Assembly: GCF_003591175.1 (NCBI RefSeq)
Contig: NZ_QYYG01000001.1
Location: 1,736,001-1,800,000, forward strand
Length of the DNA: 64,000 bases
DNA from: Serratia inhibens
Lineage (GTDB): Bacteria; Pseudomonadota; Gammaproteobacteria; Enterobacterales; Enterobacteriaceae
Reading direction: 5' to 3'
In this document: in pieces, positions 30,475-40,241 of the stretch
How the letters are laid out: each line of letters begins with the position of its first letter
Numbering within the stretch: position 1 is the stretch's first letter
Notes under the pieces: generated by a model
What the model was told of the DNA's origin: nothing
Seen by the model: only the letters and a program-made list of their open reading frames with translations
The model's database searches: none
Made by a program: the position numbers and the translations under genes

Positions 30475-30570
30475 CATTTTATTATTTGCAATAACACAGT
30501 TATGCGCGACACGGGTCCGGCTGTCAATAAAACGCAACCATTGGGAAAATAAGGAATTAGCGACGCAGAA

Positions 30571-30603
30571 GGATTCAGCCGAGGTGTGAGTCTGGCTGAA
30601 TCC
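30571..30603 (-). terminator. Stem-loop 3' of ybgI
   Basis: GGATTCAGCC (30571-30580) pairs exactly with GGCTGAATCC (30594-30603). It lies 10 bases beyond the ybgI stop. A weak TTCT rather than a long T-tract follows leftward, so termination may be partial. Confidence 0.55.
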
Positions 30604-30613
30604 CAGGGAGAAA

Positions 30614-31357
30614 TCAGGCAGGATTCGGGATATCGATAAAGGTCACTTCAAAGCCATGATGCTGCGCCAACCATTCACCCAGCGCCTTCACGCCGCCGCG
30701 CTCGGTGGCATGATGACCGGCAGCGAAGAAGTGAACGCCCATTTCCCGTGCGGTGTGAATGGTTTGTTCCGACACCTCGCCGCTGATAAAGGCATCTACG
30801 CCGAAACGCGCCGCGCTATCGATGAAACCCTGGCCGCCGCCGGTACACCAGGCCACGCGGCGAATGTGCGCCGGCGCGTTATCGCCACAGTGCAGCACCG
30901 CACGACCCAGGCGGCTTTCAATGCGCTGCTGCAGCTCAGCGCCGGTCAGCGGTTGTTCAAACTCGCCGTGCGGCACCAGCGGCTCCACTTCGCCAATCAC
31001 GCGAATACCGAGCAAACGCGCCAGTTGCGCGTTGTTGCCCAGCACCGGGTGGGCATCCAGCGGCAGATGATAGCCGTACAGGTTGATGTCATTGGTCAGC
31101 AAGGTTTTCAGCCGATTGCGTTTCATGCCGCGCACCGCCGGCGCTTCGTTTTTCCAAAAATACCCGTGATGCACCAGGATGGCGTCCGCCTGCTGCTCCA
31201 CCGCCGCATCCAGTAGCGCCTGACAGGCGGTCACACCGGTGACGATGCGCTTCACGTGCGACCGCCCTTCTACCTGCAGGCCATTCGGCGCATAGTCCTG
31301 AAACGCGGCGGTGTTCAGTTCGTTGTTGATCAGATTTTCCAGATCGAGGTTACGCAT
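30614..31357 (-). CDS. ybgI: NIF3/DUF34 metal-binding protein YbgI
   Basis: A 247-residue member of the NIF3 (DUF34) family, which forms toroidal hexamers with a dinuclear metal site. Metal-binding motifs HHGYFW (about 64-69), HLPLDAHP and a late AGHHATER are visible. Annotated in various genomes as a GTP cyclohydrolase I type 2 homologue, but activity is uncertain. It is 17 bases downstream of the phosphodiesterase gene and the E. coli neighbourhood is conserved. Confidence 0.93.
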   Translation of the reverse strand: MRNLDLENLINNELNTAAFQDYAPNGLQVEGRSHVKRIVTGVTACQALLDAAVEQQADAILVHHGYFWKNEAPAVRGMKRNRLKTLLTNDINLYGYHLPLDAHPVLGNNAQLARLLGIRVIGEVEPLVPHGEFEQPLTGAELQQRIESRLGRAVLHCGDNAPAHIRRVAWCTGGGQGFIDSAARFGVDAFISGEVSEQTIHTAREMGVHFFAAGHHATERGGVKALGEWLAQHHGFEVTFIDIPNPA

Positions 31358-31374
31358 AGTCTTCTCTCTTCAAT

Positions 31375-32355
31375 TCAAAATGTCTGTCGGTCGCCCTGTT
31401 CCATCAGGATAAACTTCACGCCCAGATCGTTGCCCTGATCCAACTGCTGTTTAATGGTAGCGCGCACGTCCTCGCCCTGCTTCAGGCTGGGTTTGATGTG
31501 GCTGATCACTACCGGGAAATCTTTCAGCGAGCCTTCGCCGCCGCTGTACCGGGCCAGATTTTTCAGCTCTTTCAACAGCCACGCCGGCGTCAGGTGGCCG
31601 TACAGGTTTTTATCTTCAACGCCATTGGGGTAAGAGGTTTCAATAATCATCCCCTTCAGCTTTTTCTGTTCAATCAACGGCCCCAGCGCGCGCCAGGCGG
31701 TATCCAGATTGCGCGACTGCTCGAGCGCATCCGGCCCGGTGTCGCCGAAATAGGCGAAGGATCCGCTGCGATCGGACACCAGCAGCATCGAGGAGGAATA
31801 ACGATCGTGGCTAAGCGGATACATCACGCCGCTCAGGCCGGTGACGCCCAGGGTAAAGCGCTGCTGCGGCCGCACCGTTTGCAACCGATAGGTACCCAGC
31901 CGCGACCCGTTGCCGGCGTCGGTGAAGTTCGGCCAGGCCTTCCAGTTAAAGTAATGATTACGCAAGGTCAGAATGGTATCGGCCTGGGCATAAATATTTT
32001 TCTTGCCGTCCTCCGGCGAACCGATAATCAACCCGGCCACGTGGTCCAGATGACCGTGACTGATAAAGTAACCGCCGATCAGTTGCCGGAACACATAGCC
32101 CTGCGGGGTGTATGGCGCCGCCAGTTCGGGGGTCACCTGCGGGAAACTGCCTTTTTCCAGCCCCTTGGCAATGCCAGGCAACAGTGAACCGGCATCGAGC
32201 GCCAGGTACTGCGGCTGGTTGTCGCTGCGGATCAGATAGGATGTCAGATTGCCGTCGCTGACGCCGCCGTCAACGCCGAGCGCCACTACGTCAAAGCCGG
32301 CCAGCGCCAGGGCTGAATAGCCGCTCAGGCACAGGGCCAACACCTTGTTCATCAT
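31375..32355 (-). CDS. Class II 3',5'-cyclic-nucleotide phosphodiesterase, exported
   Basis: A 326-residue class II (yeast PDE1 / Vibrio CpdP-type) phosphodiesterase of the metallo-beta-lactamase fold. The class signature HGHLDHVAG is intact, with later YFGDTGPD and SHIKPS. Signal peptide MMNKVLALCLSGYSALALA predicts export to the periplasm. The start ATG has GGAG 7 bases upstream; an open frame into phrB is not coding. Likely cleaves extracytoplasmic cAMP or similar. E. coli lacks it at this position. Confidence 0.85.
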   Translation of the reverse strand: MMNKVLALCLSGYSALALAGFDVVALGVDGGVSDGNLTSYLIRSDNQPQYLALDAGSLLPGIAKGLEKGSFPQVTPELAAPYTPQGYVFRQLIGGYFISHGHLDHVAGLIIGSPEDGKKNIYAQADTILTLRNHYFNWKAWPNFTDAGNGSRLGTYRLQTVRPQQRFTLGVTGLSGVMYPLSHDRYSSSMLLVSDRSGSFAYFGDTGPDALEQSRNLDTAWRALGPLIEQKKLKGMIIETSYPNGVEDKNLYGHLTPAWLLKELKNLARYSGGEGSLKDFPVVISHIKPSLKQGEDVRATIKQQLDQGNDLGVKFILMEQGDRQTF

Positions 32356-32377
32356 TCTTTCGCTCCTTGCTGTTGCC

Positions 32378-33808
32378 TTAATATTCCCCCCGCCTGGCCG
32401 CTTCAAAGGCCGCCAGCGTCTCCAGCCGGGCCTGCTTGTGATCGACAATCGGCAGCGGGTAATCCAGCGTGCGTTGCTGTTTTTCCGCCCAGCGATAGGG
32501 TTGATGGAGATCATTGTCCGGTACATCCGCCAGCTCGGGCAACCATTTACGGATAAAAGTGCCTTGCGGATCAAAACGTTCGCCCTGGGTGGTCGGGTTA
32601 AAGATGCGGAAATACGGCGCGGCGTCGGTACCGGTTGAGGCCGCCCACTGCCAGCCACCGTTATTCGCCGCCAGATCGCCGTCCAACAGTTGCGACATGA
32701 AATAACGTTCGCCGGCGCGCCAGTCGATCAGCAGGTCCTTCACCAAAAAGCTGGCGCTGATCATGCGTAACCTGTTGTGCATCCAGCCGGTTTTATTCAA
32801 CTGACGCATGGCGGCATCGACGATCGGATAGCCGGTCGCACCTTGCTGCCAGGCCAGCAACAGTGCGTCGTTATCCCGCCAGCGTACCTTATCCGTCCAC
32901 TCGATAAAGGGACGGTGCCTGCATAACGCAGGATAAGCCACCATCAGATGCCGATAAAATTCGCGCCAGATCAGTTCGTTCAGCCAGCCAAAGGCACCGC
33001 TGTCGCTGTTTTCCAGCACCTGCGGGCATTCGGCACGCAGGCGGTTAAAACACTGGCGCGGCGACAGTACGCCAATCGCCAGATACGGCGACAGGCTGCT
33101 GGTGCCGGCAATAGCCGGAAAATCACGTTGTTGCAGGTAATCTTGCACCTGTTCACGGCAGAAAACGCGCAGCCGTTGCAGCGCCGCCTCTTCCCCGGCG
33201 GGAAAATCTGCACCCACCCCGGCCGACGGGTAATCGAACGCCGCCGGCGCAGCTGACACCGGCAATGCGCCACCTTCACGAGGTTTGGGTGCCGGCAGGG
33301 AACTAACGTCGAATTCGCTCAGCCGCTGGATAAACGCCTTGCGAAACGGCGTATAAATCTTGTACATCTCCCCGCCGCCGGTTTGTACGCTGCCCGGCGG
33401 TAACAGCAGGCTGTCATCGAAGCTTTGGCAAATCACCTGCCCGGATAAACGCCGCTCTGCCTGTCGGTCGCGCCTTAGCTCATTAATCTCGTGCTGGCGG
33501 TTATAAAACAGCGCATCCACCCGCTCTTGCGCGCAATATGCCACCAGCCAGTCAATCGCAGCGGCAAAATCATCACACTGATGGCAGACCAGCGGAATAC
33601 CGCGATCCGCCAGCGCCTGTTGAACCTGCAGCAGGTTGGCATGGATAAACGCCGCCTGACGCGGTGCCATCTGATGCTGCCGCCACTGCCCAGGAGTAGC
33701 GATAAACACCGCCAGCACGCGGGCAGTGGGATCGCAACAGGCGGCGTGCAGCGCTTTGTTATCGGTTATACGCAGATCGTTACGTAACCAGACCAGATGA
33801 GTGGCCAT
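32378..33808 (-). CDS. phrB: Deoxyribodipyrimidine photo-lyase
   Basis: Class I CPD photolyase, 476 residues. The N-terminal antenna domain ([17 protein letters not shown]) is followed by the FAD domain with [34 protein letters not shown] and [11 protein letters not shown]. It repairs cyclobutane dimers using blue light. It lies between ybgA and the phosphodiesterase gene, with gaps of 15 and 22 bases, so the group is probably cotranscribed. Confidence 0.97.
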   Translation of the reverse strand: MATHLVWLRNDLRITDNKALHAACCDPTARVLAVFIATPGQWRQHQMAPRQAAFIHANLLQVQQALADRGIPLVCHQCDDFAAAIDWLVAYCAQERVDALFYNRQHEINELRRDRQAERRLSGQVICQSFDDSLLLPPGSVQTGGGEMYKIYTPFRKAFIQRLSEFDVSSLPAPKPREGGALPVSAAPAAFDYPSAGVGADFPAGEEAALQRLRVFCREQVQDYLQQRDFPAIAGTSSLSPYLAIGVLSPRQCFNRLRAECPQVLENSDSGAFGWLNELIWREFYRHLMVAYPALCRHRPFIEWTDKVRWRDNDALLLAWQQGATGYPIVDAAMRQLNKTGWMHNRLRMISASFLVKDLLIDWRAGERYFMSQLLDGDLAANNGGWQWAASTGTDAAPYFRIFNPTTQGERFDPQGTFIRKWLPELADVPDNDLHQPYRWAEKQQRTLDYPLPIVDHKQARLETLAAFEAARRGEY

Positions 33809-33823
33809 AAAATTCCTTGTCGG

Positions 33824-34780
33824 TTAGTGGCCGTAACGCAGGCGTAACGCTTCGGGATAGGGTTCGAAATAACGTTGTTCGGCCAGATAGCGATCCGGGT
33901 ATTCGGCCATGTAATGTTTGAGCAGGGTGATCGGCGCCAACAGCGGCTGCATTCCCTGGCGATAGCGGTCGATCAGTTGCGCCAACTCCTGCCGCTGAGC
34001 CGAGCTGAGCTGGCGGCGGAAATAACCCTGCACGTGCATCAGCACATTGGTGTGATTGCGGCGCGTAGCCTTGTGCGCCAACAGCCTCATCAGACGGCTG
34101 CGGTATTCAATGGCGAACGCCTCCAGCGACGCCCACTTTTCGATATCGGCGACAAAGCGACCCAGTTCGCGGTATTCCGGCTGCGAATGCGCCAGCAGAG
34201 AAAGCTTATAGCGGCTGTGGAAAGCGATCAGCCCGCCACGGGTCAGCCCCTTGCGCCACAGCATATTCAGTTCATACAACGCATAAACCCGCTCGACAAA
34301 GTTTTCCCGCAGGGTGGCATCGTTCAGCCGCCCGTCTTCTTCTACCGGCAGCCACGGCATCTGGCGCATCAGTTCGGCGGTGAATAACCCGACGCCGTTT
34401 TTGCGCGACTCTTTCCCGTTTTCGCTGTAAACCCGCACCCGCTCCATACCGCAGCTCGGGGATTTTGCGCAGACGATATAGCCGCACAGATGCCCCAGTT
34501 CTGCGATGCGTTGCTCTGAGAACCGCTGCATTTTGTCGGTTACGTCGACGCTGTCGTCGTTACTGAAGCGCATTGCCGGTGACGGATGTGGCTGTTTGCT
34601 CAAGCGCAGTGCCGGGCGTGGAGTGGGCAAGCCGATCGCCATTTCCGGGCACACCGACTCAAAACGCACATAAGGTGCCAGTTGCTCCACCGCAAAGGCC
34701 AGGCGTTTATGGCCGCCGTCGAAACGCACCGCATCGCCCAACAGGCAAGCGCTAATCCCGACCGGAATTTTGTCACTCAT
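33824..34780 (-). CDS. ybgA: Two-domain YbgA: DUF523 (TudS-like) + DUF1722
   Basis: A 318-residue fusion. The N-terminal DUF523 domain (about 1-150) has the cysteines expected of the TudS thiouracil-desulfidase family: Cys12 (ISACLLG), Cys44 (SVCPE) and Cys110 (AKSPSCG). The C-terminal DUF1722 (about 190-305) corresponds to the short E. coli YbgA (RNHTNVLMHVQGYFRR). In TudS the three Cys hold a [4Fe-4S] cluster. Removal of sulfur from thiolated uracil or nucleoside is a reasonable but unproven role. Located beside photolyase as in E. coli. Confidence 0.88.
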   Translation of the reverse strand: MSDKIPVGISACLLGDAVRFDGGHKRLAFAVEQLAPYVRFESVCPEMAIGLPTPRPALRLSKQPHPSPAMRFSNDDSVDVTDKMQRFSEQRIAELGHLCGYIVCAKSPSCGMERVRVYSENGKESRKNGVGLFTAELMRQMPWLPVEEDGRLNDATLRENFVERVYALYELNMLWRKGLTRGGLIAFHSRYKLSLLAHSQPEYRELGRFVADIEKWASLEAFAIEYRSRLMRLLAHKATRRNHTNVLMHVQGYFRRQLSSAQRQELAQLIDRYRQGMQPLLAPITLLKHYMAEYPDRYLAEQRYFEPYPEALRLRYGH

Positions 34781-34873
34781 GATTTGCTCCCACAGTCCTG
34801 GACGATGCTAAAAGTGTAGAGTAATTCACGCCGGGAAACGACAGTTAGCTGGGCAATGACCGGGCTGTTCCCA

Positions 34874-34903
34874 TAAAAAAACCCCCGCTGCGAAGCGAGG
34901 GTT
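34874..34903 (-). terminator. ybfA terminator
   Basis: AACCCCCGCT (34880-34889) and AGCGAGGGTT (34894-34903) form a stem with one mismatch around GCGA. Read leftward it is followed by a run of T residues (34880-34875). Confidence 0.88.
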
Positions 34904-34923
34904 TCAGGGGACGCTGGCGGCGA

Positions 34924-35130
34924 TCAGTAGAAATCGCAGGACGCCAGTTCTGCCTGCTGCAGCCAGACCGGCTTATCGCTGGTTTTAGACCAGACGCGGT
35001 GCAGATAGCTGTAAAAACGTGCCCGGTCGCTGCGGAACAGCATAACCGGTAAAGCCAAAGTTCCTGCCAGGATCACTGCGCTGCGGCGCAGGAGAATCCG
35101 ATGCAATGAATAAGCGTGATAAATAGACAT
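34924..35130 (-). CDS. ybfA: YbfA family small membrane protein
   Basis: A 68-residue protein with one transmembrane segment (about 14-33). Its second half, [20 protein letters not shown], is nearly identical to E. coli YbfA, which also lies beside kdp. GAGGAGG upstream of the ATG at 35130 fixes the start over a longer open frame. Function is unknown; in E. coli the neighbourhood is the same. Confidence 0.93.
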   Translation of the reverse strand: MSIYHAYSLHRILLRRSAVILAGTLALPVMLFRSDRARFYSYLHRVWSKTSDKPVWLQQAELASCDFY

Positions 35131-35574
35131 GCGAACCTCCTCAAAAACGCCCGGCCGTTGATTTTCTGGAAACAGCGCTGGCGTAGACAATGTAAATGCG
35201 ACAATTTGGTAACTGAGCAAAATTTTAGCGCAACCGATGAAAGTTTACTACTCATCCGACCACCAAATTGTACAAAAAATCGCAAATAAATGCACCGTTC
35301 CGTAATTTTGTTACAACAGAGTTAATGAATAACTAACCATTGGTTATATTGTGGTTATTTACAACCTGTTTACGCCCACCACTTCCCCAGACAGAGTTGA
35401 ACACCGGCTGAAACGCGCCACACACTCACAAAACCGCCGTTAAAAAGCCATTTTTTGCTGTAATTTCAGCCATTTTTATACTTTTTTTACACCGGCTCGC
35501 GCTATTTTTTCATCTTCTTTTTATTGCCCTCCCTACACTCGCAGTATCAAAAACTACACCTCTGGAGGTGTCCT
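35131..35574. promoter_or_regulatory. Divergent ybfA-kdpF control region
   Basis: A 444-base AT-rich gene-free region. It contains the KdpE operator listed separately and must hold the leftward ybfA promoter. I see no further gene or repeat in it. Confidence 0.7.
35473..35493 (+). promoter_or_regulatory. KdpE operator
   Basis: TTTTTATAC followed by a T-run and TTTACACC matches the E. coli kdpFABC KdpE-binding site almost base for base. It sits about 80-100 bases before kdpF. KdpE is encoded in the same locus. Confidence 0.75.
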
Positions 35575-35664
35575 GTGAGTATCAGCGTTATTGGTGGTGC
35601 GCTGTTGGTTCTGCTGCTATTGGGCTATCTGGTTTATGCCCTGTTCAACGCGGAGGATTTCTGA
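35575..35664 (+). CDS. kdpF: K+-transporting ATPase subunit KdpF
   Basis: A 29-residue single-helix peptide, starting GTG, that stabilises the KdpFABC complex. The [15 protein letters not shown] end matches E. coli KdpF. GGAGG lies upstream and its TGA overlaps the kdpA ATG (TGATG). Confidence 0.95.
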   Translation: MSISVIGGALLVLLLLGYLVYALFNAEDF

Positions 35665-37352
35665 TGGCAGCTTCAGCCTTTTTACTGATTGCCAGCTTCC
35701 TGCTGGTGCTTCTGCTGCTGGCCCGGCCTTTAGGCAGCTTTTTGGCACGCCTGATCGAAGGCGAGCCGCTGCCTATCCTGCGCCATGTGGAGGCCACCGT
35801 CTGGCGCTGCTGCGGCAATGACACCGCCGAGATGAACTGGTGGCAGTACGCGTTGGCGATCCTGTGGTTCAACCTGCTGGGTCTGGCGCTGCTGTTCGCA
35901 TTGCTGATGACTCAAGGCTCGTTGCCGCTTAACCCACAGGGTTTCCCTGGGCTGTCTTGGGATCTGGCGTTCAATACCGCCGTCAGCTTTGTCACCAACA
36001 CCAACTGGCAGGCTTACAGCGGCGAAAGCACCCTCAGTTACCTCAGCCAGATGGCCGGGCTGGCAGTGCAAAACTTCTTGTCCGCCGCCACCGGCATCGC
36101 CGTGGCCTTTGCGCTGATCCGTGCCTTCACTCGCCGTTCCAGCGCCACCATAGGCAACGCCTGGCTGGATATTTTCCGCGTGACGCTGTACGTACTGCTG
36201 CCGATTTCTCTGTTGATCGCGCTGTTCTTCGTCAGCCAGGGCACGCTGCAAAACTTCCTGCCTTATCTGCATACCACTACGCTGGAAGGCGCGCAGCAGA
36301 CGCTGCCGATGGGGCCGGTGGCCTCGCAGGAAGCGATCAAGATGCTCGGTACCAACGGCGGCGGCTTCTTTGGCGCAAACTCGGCTCACCCGTTCGAGAA
36401 CCCGACCGTACTGACCAACTTTGTGCAGATGCTGGCGATCTTCCTGATCCCGTGCGCATTGTGCTTCGCCTTCGGTCAGGTTGCCGGTGAGAACCGCCAG
36501 GGCCACGCACTGATCTGGGCGATGGCGCTGATCTTCGTGGTGGCGGTGATCGTGGTGATGTCCGCCGAACTGACGGGCAACCCGCATCTGGGTGAATTGG
36601 GCAGCGCCAGCAACATCAATATGGAAGGCAAGGAATCACGCTTTGGCATTCTCGCCACCAGCCTGTTCTCGGTGGTGACCACCGCGGCCTCCTGCGGTGC
36701 GGTCAACGCGATGCACGACTCCTTCACCGCGTTGGGCGGCATGGTGCCGATGTGGCTGATGCAGATTGGTGAGGTGGTGTTCGGCGGCGTGGGTTCCGGC
36801 CTGTACGGCATGCTGTTGTTCGTGCTGCTGACGGTGTTTATCGCCGGGCTGATGATCGGCCGCACGCCGGAGTACCTGGGCAAAAAGATCGACGTCTATG
36901 ACATGAAAATGACCGCGTTGGCGATCCTGGTCACGCCGACACTGGTGTTGCTGGGTACGGCACTGGCCATCGCCACCGACGCAGGCCGCGCCGGCATCCT
37001 TAACCCGGGCGCGCATGGCTTCAGCGAAGTGCTGTATGCCCTGTCCTCTGCCGCCAACAACAACGGCAGCGCCTTTGCCGGCTTGAGCGTCAACACGCCG
37101 TTTTACAACCTGTTGCTGGCCTTCGCCATGTTCGTCGGCCGCTTCGGGGTGATCCTGCCGGTGCTGGCGATTGCCGGTTCGCTGTGCGCGAAAAAACGTC
37201 AGCCTGCGGGCAACGGCACCCTGCCAACCTACGGGCCGCTGTTTATCGGTCTGCTGATCGGCACCGTGCTGCTGGTGGGCGCATTAACCTTCGTACCGGC
37301 GCTGGCGCTGGGACCGGTGGCCGAGCACCTGCAGCTTTGGTTGGCCAAATAA
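35664..37352 (+). CDS. kdpA: K+-transporting ATPase subunit A
   Basis: KdpA, 562 residues, the potassium-selective channel-like subunit with about ten transmembrane helices. Selectivity-filter segments such as VTNTNWQAY and [12 protein letters not shown] are present. Start [13 protein letters not shown] overlaps the kdpF stop; a longer frame from 35568 is read through kdpF out of frame and is not used. An ERIC element separates it from kdpB. Confidence 0.97.
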   Translation: MAASAFLLIASFLLVLLLLARPLGSFLARLIEGEPLPILRHVEATVWRCCGNDTAEMNWWQYALAILWFNLLGLALLFALLMTQGSLPLNPQGFPGLSWDLAFNTAVSFVTNTNWQAYSGESTLSYLSQMAGLAVQNFLSAATGIAVAFALIRAFTRRSSATIGNAWLDIFRVTLYVLLPISLLIALFFVSQGTLQNFLPYLHTTTLEGAQQTLPMGPVASQEAIKMLGTNGGGFFGANSAHPFENPTVLTNFVQMLAIFLIPCALCFAFGQVAGENRQGHALIWAMALIFVVAVIVVMSAELTGNPHLGELGSASNINMEGKESRFGILATSLFSVVTTAASCGAVNAMHDSFTALGGMVPMWLMQIGEVVFGGVGSGLYGMLLFVLLTVFIAGLMIGRTPEYLGKKIDVYDMKMTALAILVTPTLVLLGTALAIATDAGRAGILNPGAHGFSEVLYALSSAANNNGSAFAGLSVNTPFYNLLLAFAMFVGRFGVILPVLAIAGSLCAKKRQPAGNGTLPTYGPLFIGLLIGTVLLVGALTFVPALALGPVAEHLQLWLAK

Positions 37353-37358
37353 CAGGCG

Positions 37359-37485
37359 CATTCCCGTCGCCTTTCGAGCCGCAGCGTTGTTACCTGCACT
37401 CACTCACCCCAGTTACTTACTCAAGTAAGCGCCTGGGGATGAGCGAGCTGGTCGCCTAGCTGCAACTCGAAATCCATAGGGAATG
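37359..37485. repeat. ERIC element between kdpA and kdpB
   Basis: A 127-base element bounded by CATTCCCGTCGCC and its mirror CCATAGGGAATG, with core CCCAGTTACTTACTCAAGTA and GCGCCTGGGGATGAGCG. It fills nearly the whole 157-base kdpA-kdpB gap and so is transcribed as part of the kdp operon. It ends 25 bases before the kdpB start. Confidence 0.9.
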
Positions 37486-37509
37486 GAATAAAGAGAGAGA
37501 GAATAAAAG

Positions 37510-39579
37510 ATGACTCGCAAACAACGCGCACTGTTTGAACCGGCATTGGTCCGCACCGCGCTGATCGATGCGGTGAAAAAGCTGGATCCGCGCACCCAAT
37601 GGCGTAACCCGGTCATGTTCGTGGTGTATATCGGCAGTATTCTGACCACCATCATCTGGCTGGCGATCCTGGCGAAACAAACCGACGGCAGCGCCGCCTT
37701 TACCGGCAGCATCGCCCTGTGGCTGTGGTTCACCGTGCTGTTCGCCAACTTTGCCGAAGCGCTGGCCGAGGGGCGCAGCAAGGCACAGGCAGAAAGCCTG
37801 AGGGGCACCAAAAAAACCAGTTGGGCGAAGAAATTGGCCGGGCCAAATCGCGAGGGCGCTACCGAAAAAGTGTCCGCCGAAAGCCTGCGCAAAGGTGACG
37901 TGGTGCTGGTGGAAGCCGGCGATACCATCCCCTGCGACGGCGAGGTGCTGGAAGGCGGCGCGTCGGTGGACGAAAGCGCCATTACCGGCGAATCCGCACC
38001 GGTGATCCGCGAGTCCGGCGGCGACTTCTCGTCGGTGACCGGCGGCACCCGCGTGCTGTCCGACTGGCTGGTGGTGCAGTGCAGCGTCAACCCGGGCGAA
38101 ACCTTCCTCGATCGGATGATCGCCATGGTGGAAGGCGCCAAACGGCGTAAAACCCCGAACGAGGTGGCGCTGACCATTCTGCTGGTGGCGCTGACTATCG
38201 TGTTCGTGCTGGCGACCGCTACGCTGTTCCCGTTCTCGCAGTACAGCGTCGACGCGGCCAAAGGCGGCTCGGTAGTCACCATCACCGTGTTGGTGGCGCT
38301 GTTGGTCTGCCTGATCCCAACGACTATCGGTGGCCTGCTGTCTGCCATCGGCGTGGCGGGGATGAGCCGGATGCTGGGCGCTAACGTGATAGCCACCAGC
38401 GGCCGTGCGGTGGAAGCTGCCGGCGACGTCGACGTGCTGTTGCTGGACAAAACCGGCACCATCACGCTGGGTAACCGTCAGGCCTCCGAGTTTCTGCCTG
38501 CTCCCGGCGTGAAGGAACAGGATCTGGCCGATGCGGCGCAGTTGTCTTCCCTGGCCGATGAAACGCCGGAAGGCCGCAGTATAGTGGTGTTGGCCAAACA
38601 GCGCTTTAACCTGCGCGAACGCGACCTGCAGGCGCTGAACGCCACCTTCGTGCCCTTCTCCGCCCAGACGCGCATGAGCGGCGTCAACGTGCAGGACCGC
38701 ATGATCCGTAAAGGGGCGGTGGATGCCATTCGCCGTCACGTGGAATCCAATCAGGGCCACTTCCCGCAGGCGGTGGACGATCTGGTGGCTAGCGTCGCGC
38801 GCACCGGCGGCACGCCGCTGGTGGTGGCCGAAGGACCACGGGTGCTGGGCGTGGTGGCGCTGAAAGATATCGTCAAGGGCGGCATTAAAGAGCGCTTCGC
38901 CGAGCTGCGTAAAATGGGCATCAAAACGGTGATGATCACCGGCGATAACCCGTTGACCGCTGCGGCGATCGCCGCCGAGGCCGGGGTGGATGACTTCCTG
39001 TCGGAAGCTACGCCGGAAGCCAAACTGGCCTTAATCCGCCAGTACCAGGCGGAAGGCAGACTGGTGGCGATGACCGGCGACGGCACCAACGATGCGCCGG
39101 CGCTGGCGCAGGCCGACGTGGCGGTGGCGATGAACTCGGGCACCCAGGCCGCCAAAGAGGCGGGCAACATGGTCGATCTGGACTCCAACCCGACCAAACT
39201 GATTGAAGTGGTGCATATCGGTAAACAGATGCTGATGACGCGCGGTTCTCTGACCACCTTCAGTATCGCCAACGACGTGGCGAAGTATTTCGCCATTATC
39301 CCGGCGGCGTTCGCTGCAACCTATCCGCAGTTGAACGCGCTGAACGTGATGCACCTGCACTCCCCCGCTTCCGCCATTATGTCTGCGGTCATTTTCAACG
39401 CCCTGGTGATCGTGTTCCTGATCCCGCTGGCGCTGAAAGGGGTGAGCTATAAACCCATGAGCGCCGCAGCTCTGCTGCGCCGCAACCTGTGGATGTACGG
39501 TGTGGGCGGTCTGCTGGTGCCCTTTGTCGGCATCAAACTGATCGATCTGGTCTTGGTCGCCTTGCATATCGCCGGTTAA
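37510..39579 (+). CDS. kdpB: K+-transporting P-type ATPase subunit B
   Basis: Catalytic P-type ATPase of Kdp, 689 residues. Phosphorylated Asp313 lies in [11 protein letters not shown]. The TGES motif has Ser162, the inhibitory phosphorylation site known in E. coli. [17 protein letters not shown] marks the hinge. The ribosome site is poor: only purine-rich GAGAGAGAATAAAAG, much of it next to the upstream ERIC end. Confidence 0.98.
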   Translation: MTRKQRALFEPALVRTALIDAVKKLDPRTQWRNPVMFVVYIGSILTTIIWLAILAKQTDGSAAFTGSIALWLWFTVLFANFAEALAEGRSKAQAESLRGTKKTSWAKKLAGPNREGATEKVSAESLRKGDVVLVEAGDTIPCDGEVLEGGASVDESAITGESAPVIRESGGDFSSVTGGTRVLSDWLVVQCSVNPGETFLDRMIAMVEGAKRRKTPNEVALTILLVALTIVFVLATATLFPFSQYSVDAAKGGSVVTITVLVALLVCLIPTTIGGLLSAIGVAGMSRMLGANVIATSGRAVEAAGDVDVLLLDKTGTITLGNRQASEFLPAPGVKEQDLADAAQLSSLADETPEGRSIVVLAKQRFNLRERDLQALNATFVPFSAQTRMSGVNVQDRMIRKGAVDAIRRHVESNQGHFPQAVDDLVASVARTGGTPLVVAEGPRVLGVVALKDIVKGGIKERFAELRKMGIKTVMITGDNPLTAAAIAAEAGVDDFLSEATPEAKLALIRQYQAEGRLVAMTGDGTNDAPALAQADVAVAMNSGTQAAKEAGNMVDLDSNPTKLIEVVHIGKQMLMTRGSLTTFSIANDVAKYFAIIPAAFAATYPQLNALNVMHLHSPASAIMSAVIFNALVIVFLIPLALKGVSYKPMSAAALLRRNLWMYGVGGLLVPFVGIKLIDLVLVALHIAG

Positions 39580-39598
39580 GAATTAAGGGGAAATGAAC

Positions 39599-40168
39599 AT
39601 GTCATATTTACGTCCTTCGCTGGTAATGCTGATTCTGCTGACGTTGATTACCGGCATTGCCTATCCGTTGCTGACTACCGGGCTGTCGCAGTTGCTGTTT
39701 TCCGGTGCGGCCAACGGCTCGCTGCTGTATCAGGGCGACAAGGTGGTCGGGTCGGCGCTGATCGGCCAAAACTTTACCAAGCCGGAGTATTTCTGGGGTC
39801 GCCCTTCTGCCACCGGTGATTCCGCCTATAATGCCATGGCGTCCGCCGGCAGCAATCTGGCCGCCACCAACCCGGCGCTGGATAAGGCCATCGCCGAACG
39901 TGCAGCGCAACTGCGTCAGGCCAATCCGGCGATGAAAGGCCCGATCCCGGTCGATCTGCTGACCGCCTCCGGCAGCGGGCTGGATCCGCAGATTTCCATC
40001 GCTGCGGCGCAATATCAACTGGCCAGGGTTGCCGCAGCGCGCCAGCTGCCGCCGGAGCAAATCGCCAAGTTGATTGACGAAAACACCGATCAGGCAACGC
40101 CCAACTTTATGGGCGAATCGGTGGTTAACGTGCTGAAATTGAACCTGGCGCTCGACGCATTGCGGTAA
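39599..40168 (+). CDS. kdpC: K+-transporting ATPase subunit C
   Basis: KdpC, 189 residues, one N-terminal membrane helix (about 7-30) and a periplasmic domain with NGSLLYQGDKVVGSALIGQNF and GRPSATGDSAYN. The second ATG (MSYLRPSLVML) is chosen: GGGG is 8 bases upstream and it aligns with E. coli KdpC. It follows kdpB by 19 bases. Confidence 0.96.
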   Translation: MSYLRPSLVMLILLTLITGIAYPLLTTGLSQLLFSGAANGSLLYQGDKVVGSALIGQNFTKPEYFWGRPSATGDSAYNAMASAGSNLAATNPALDKAIAERAAQLRQANPAMKGPIPVDLLTASGSGLDPQISIAAAQYQLARVAAARQLPPEQIAKLIDENTDQATPNFMGESVVNVLKLNLALDALR

Positions 40169-40192
40169 TACGCCGCATTCAGCATAGTAAGA

Positions 40193-40217
40193 GGGTTCGG
40201 CGTGCCGAACCCATTTT
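40193..40217 (+). terminator. Terminator-like hairpin between kdpC and kdpD
   Basis: GGGTTCGGC (40193-40201) and GCCGAACCC (40204-40212) form a perfect 9-bp stem with a 2-base gap in the loop, followed by ATTTTT. It lies in the 73-base gap. Partial termination would lower kdpDE relative to kdpFABC. Confidence 0.7.
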
Positions 40218-40241
40218 TGCTTTGTTACGCAAGGAATTGTA

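Noticed and set aside
37413-38760. Leftward frames of 350 and 434 codons opposite kdpB
   Set aside because: kdpB is unmistakable on the other strand; these are antisense shadows running into the ERIC element.
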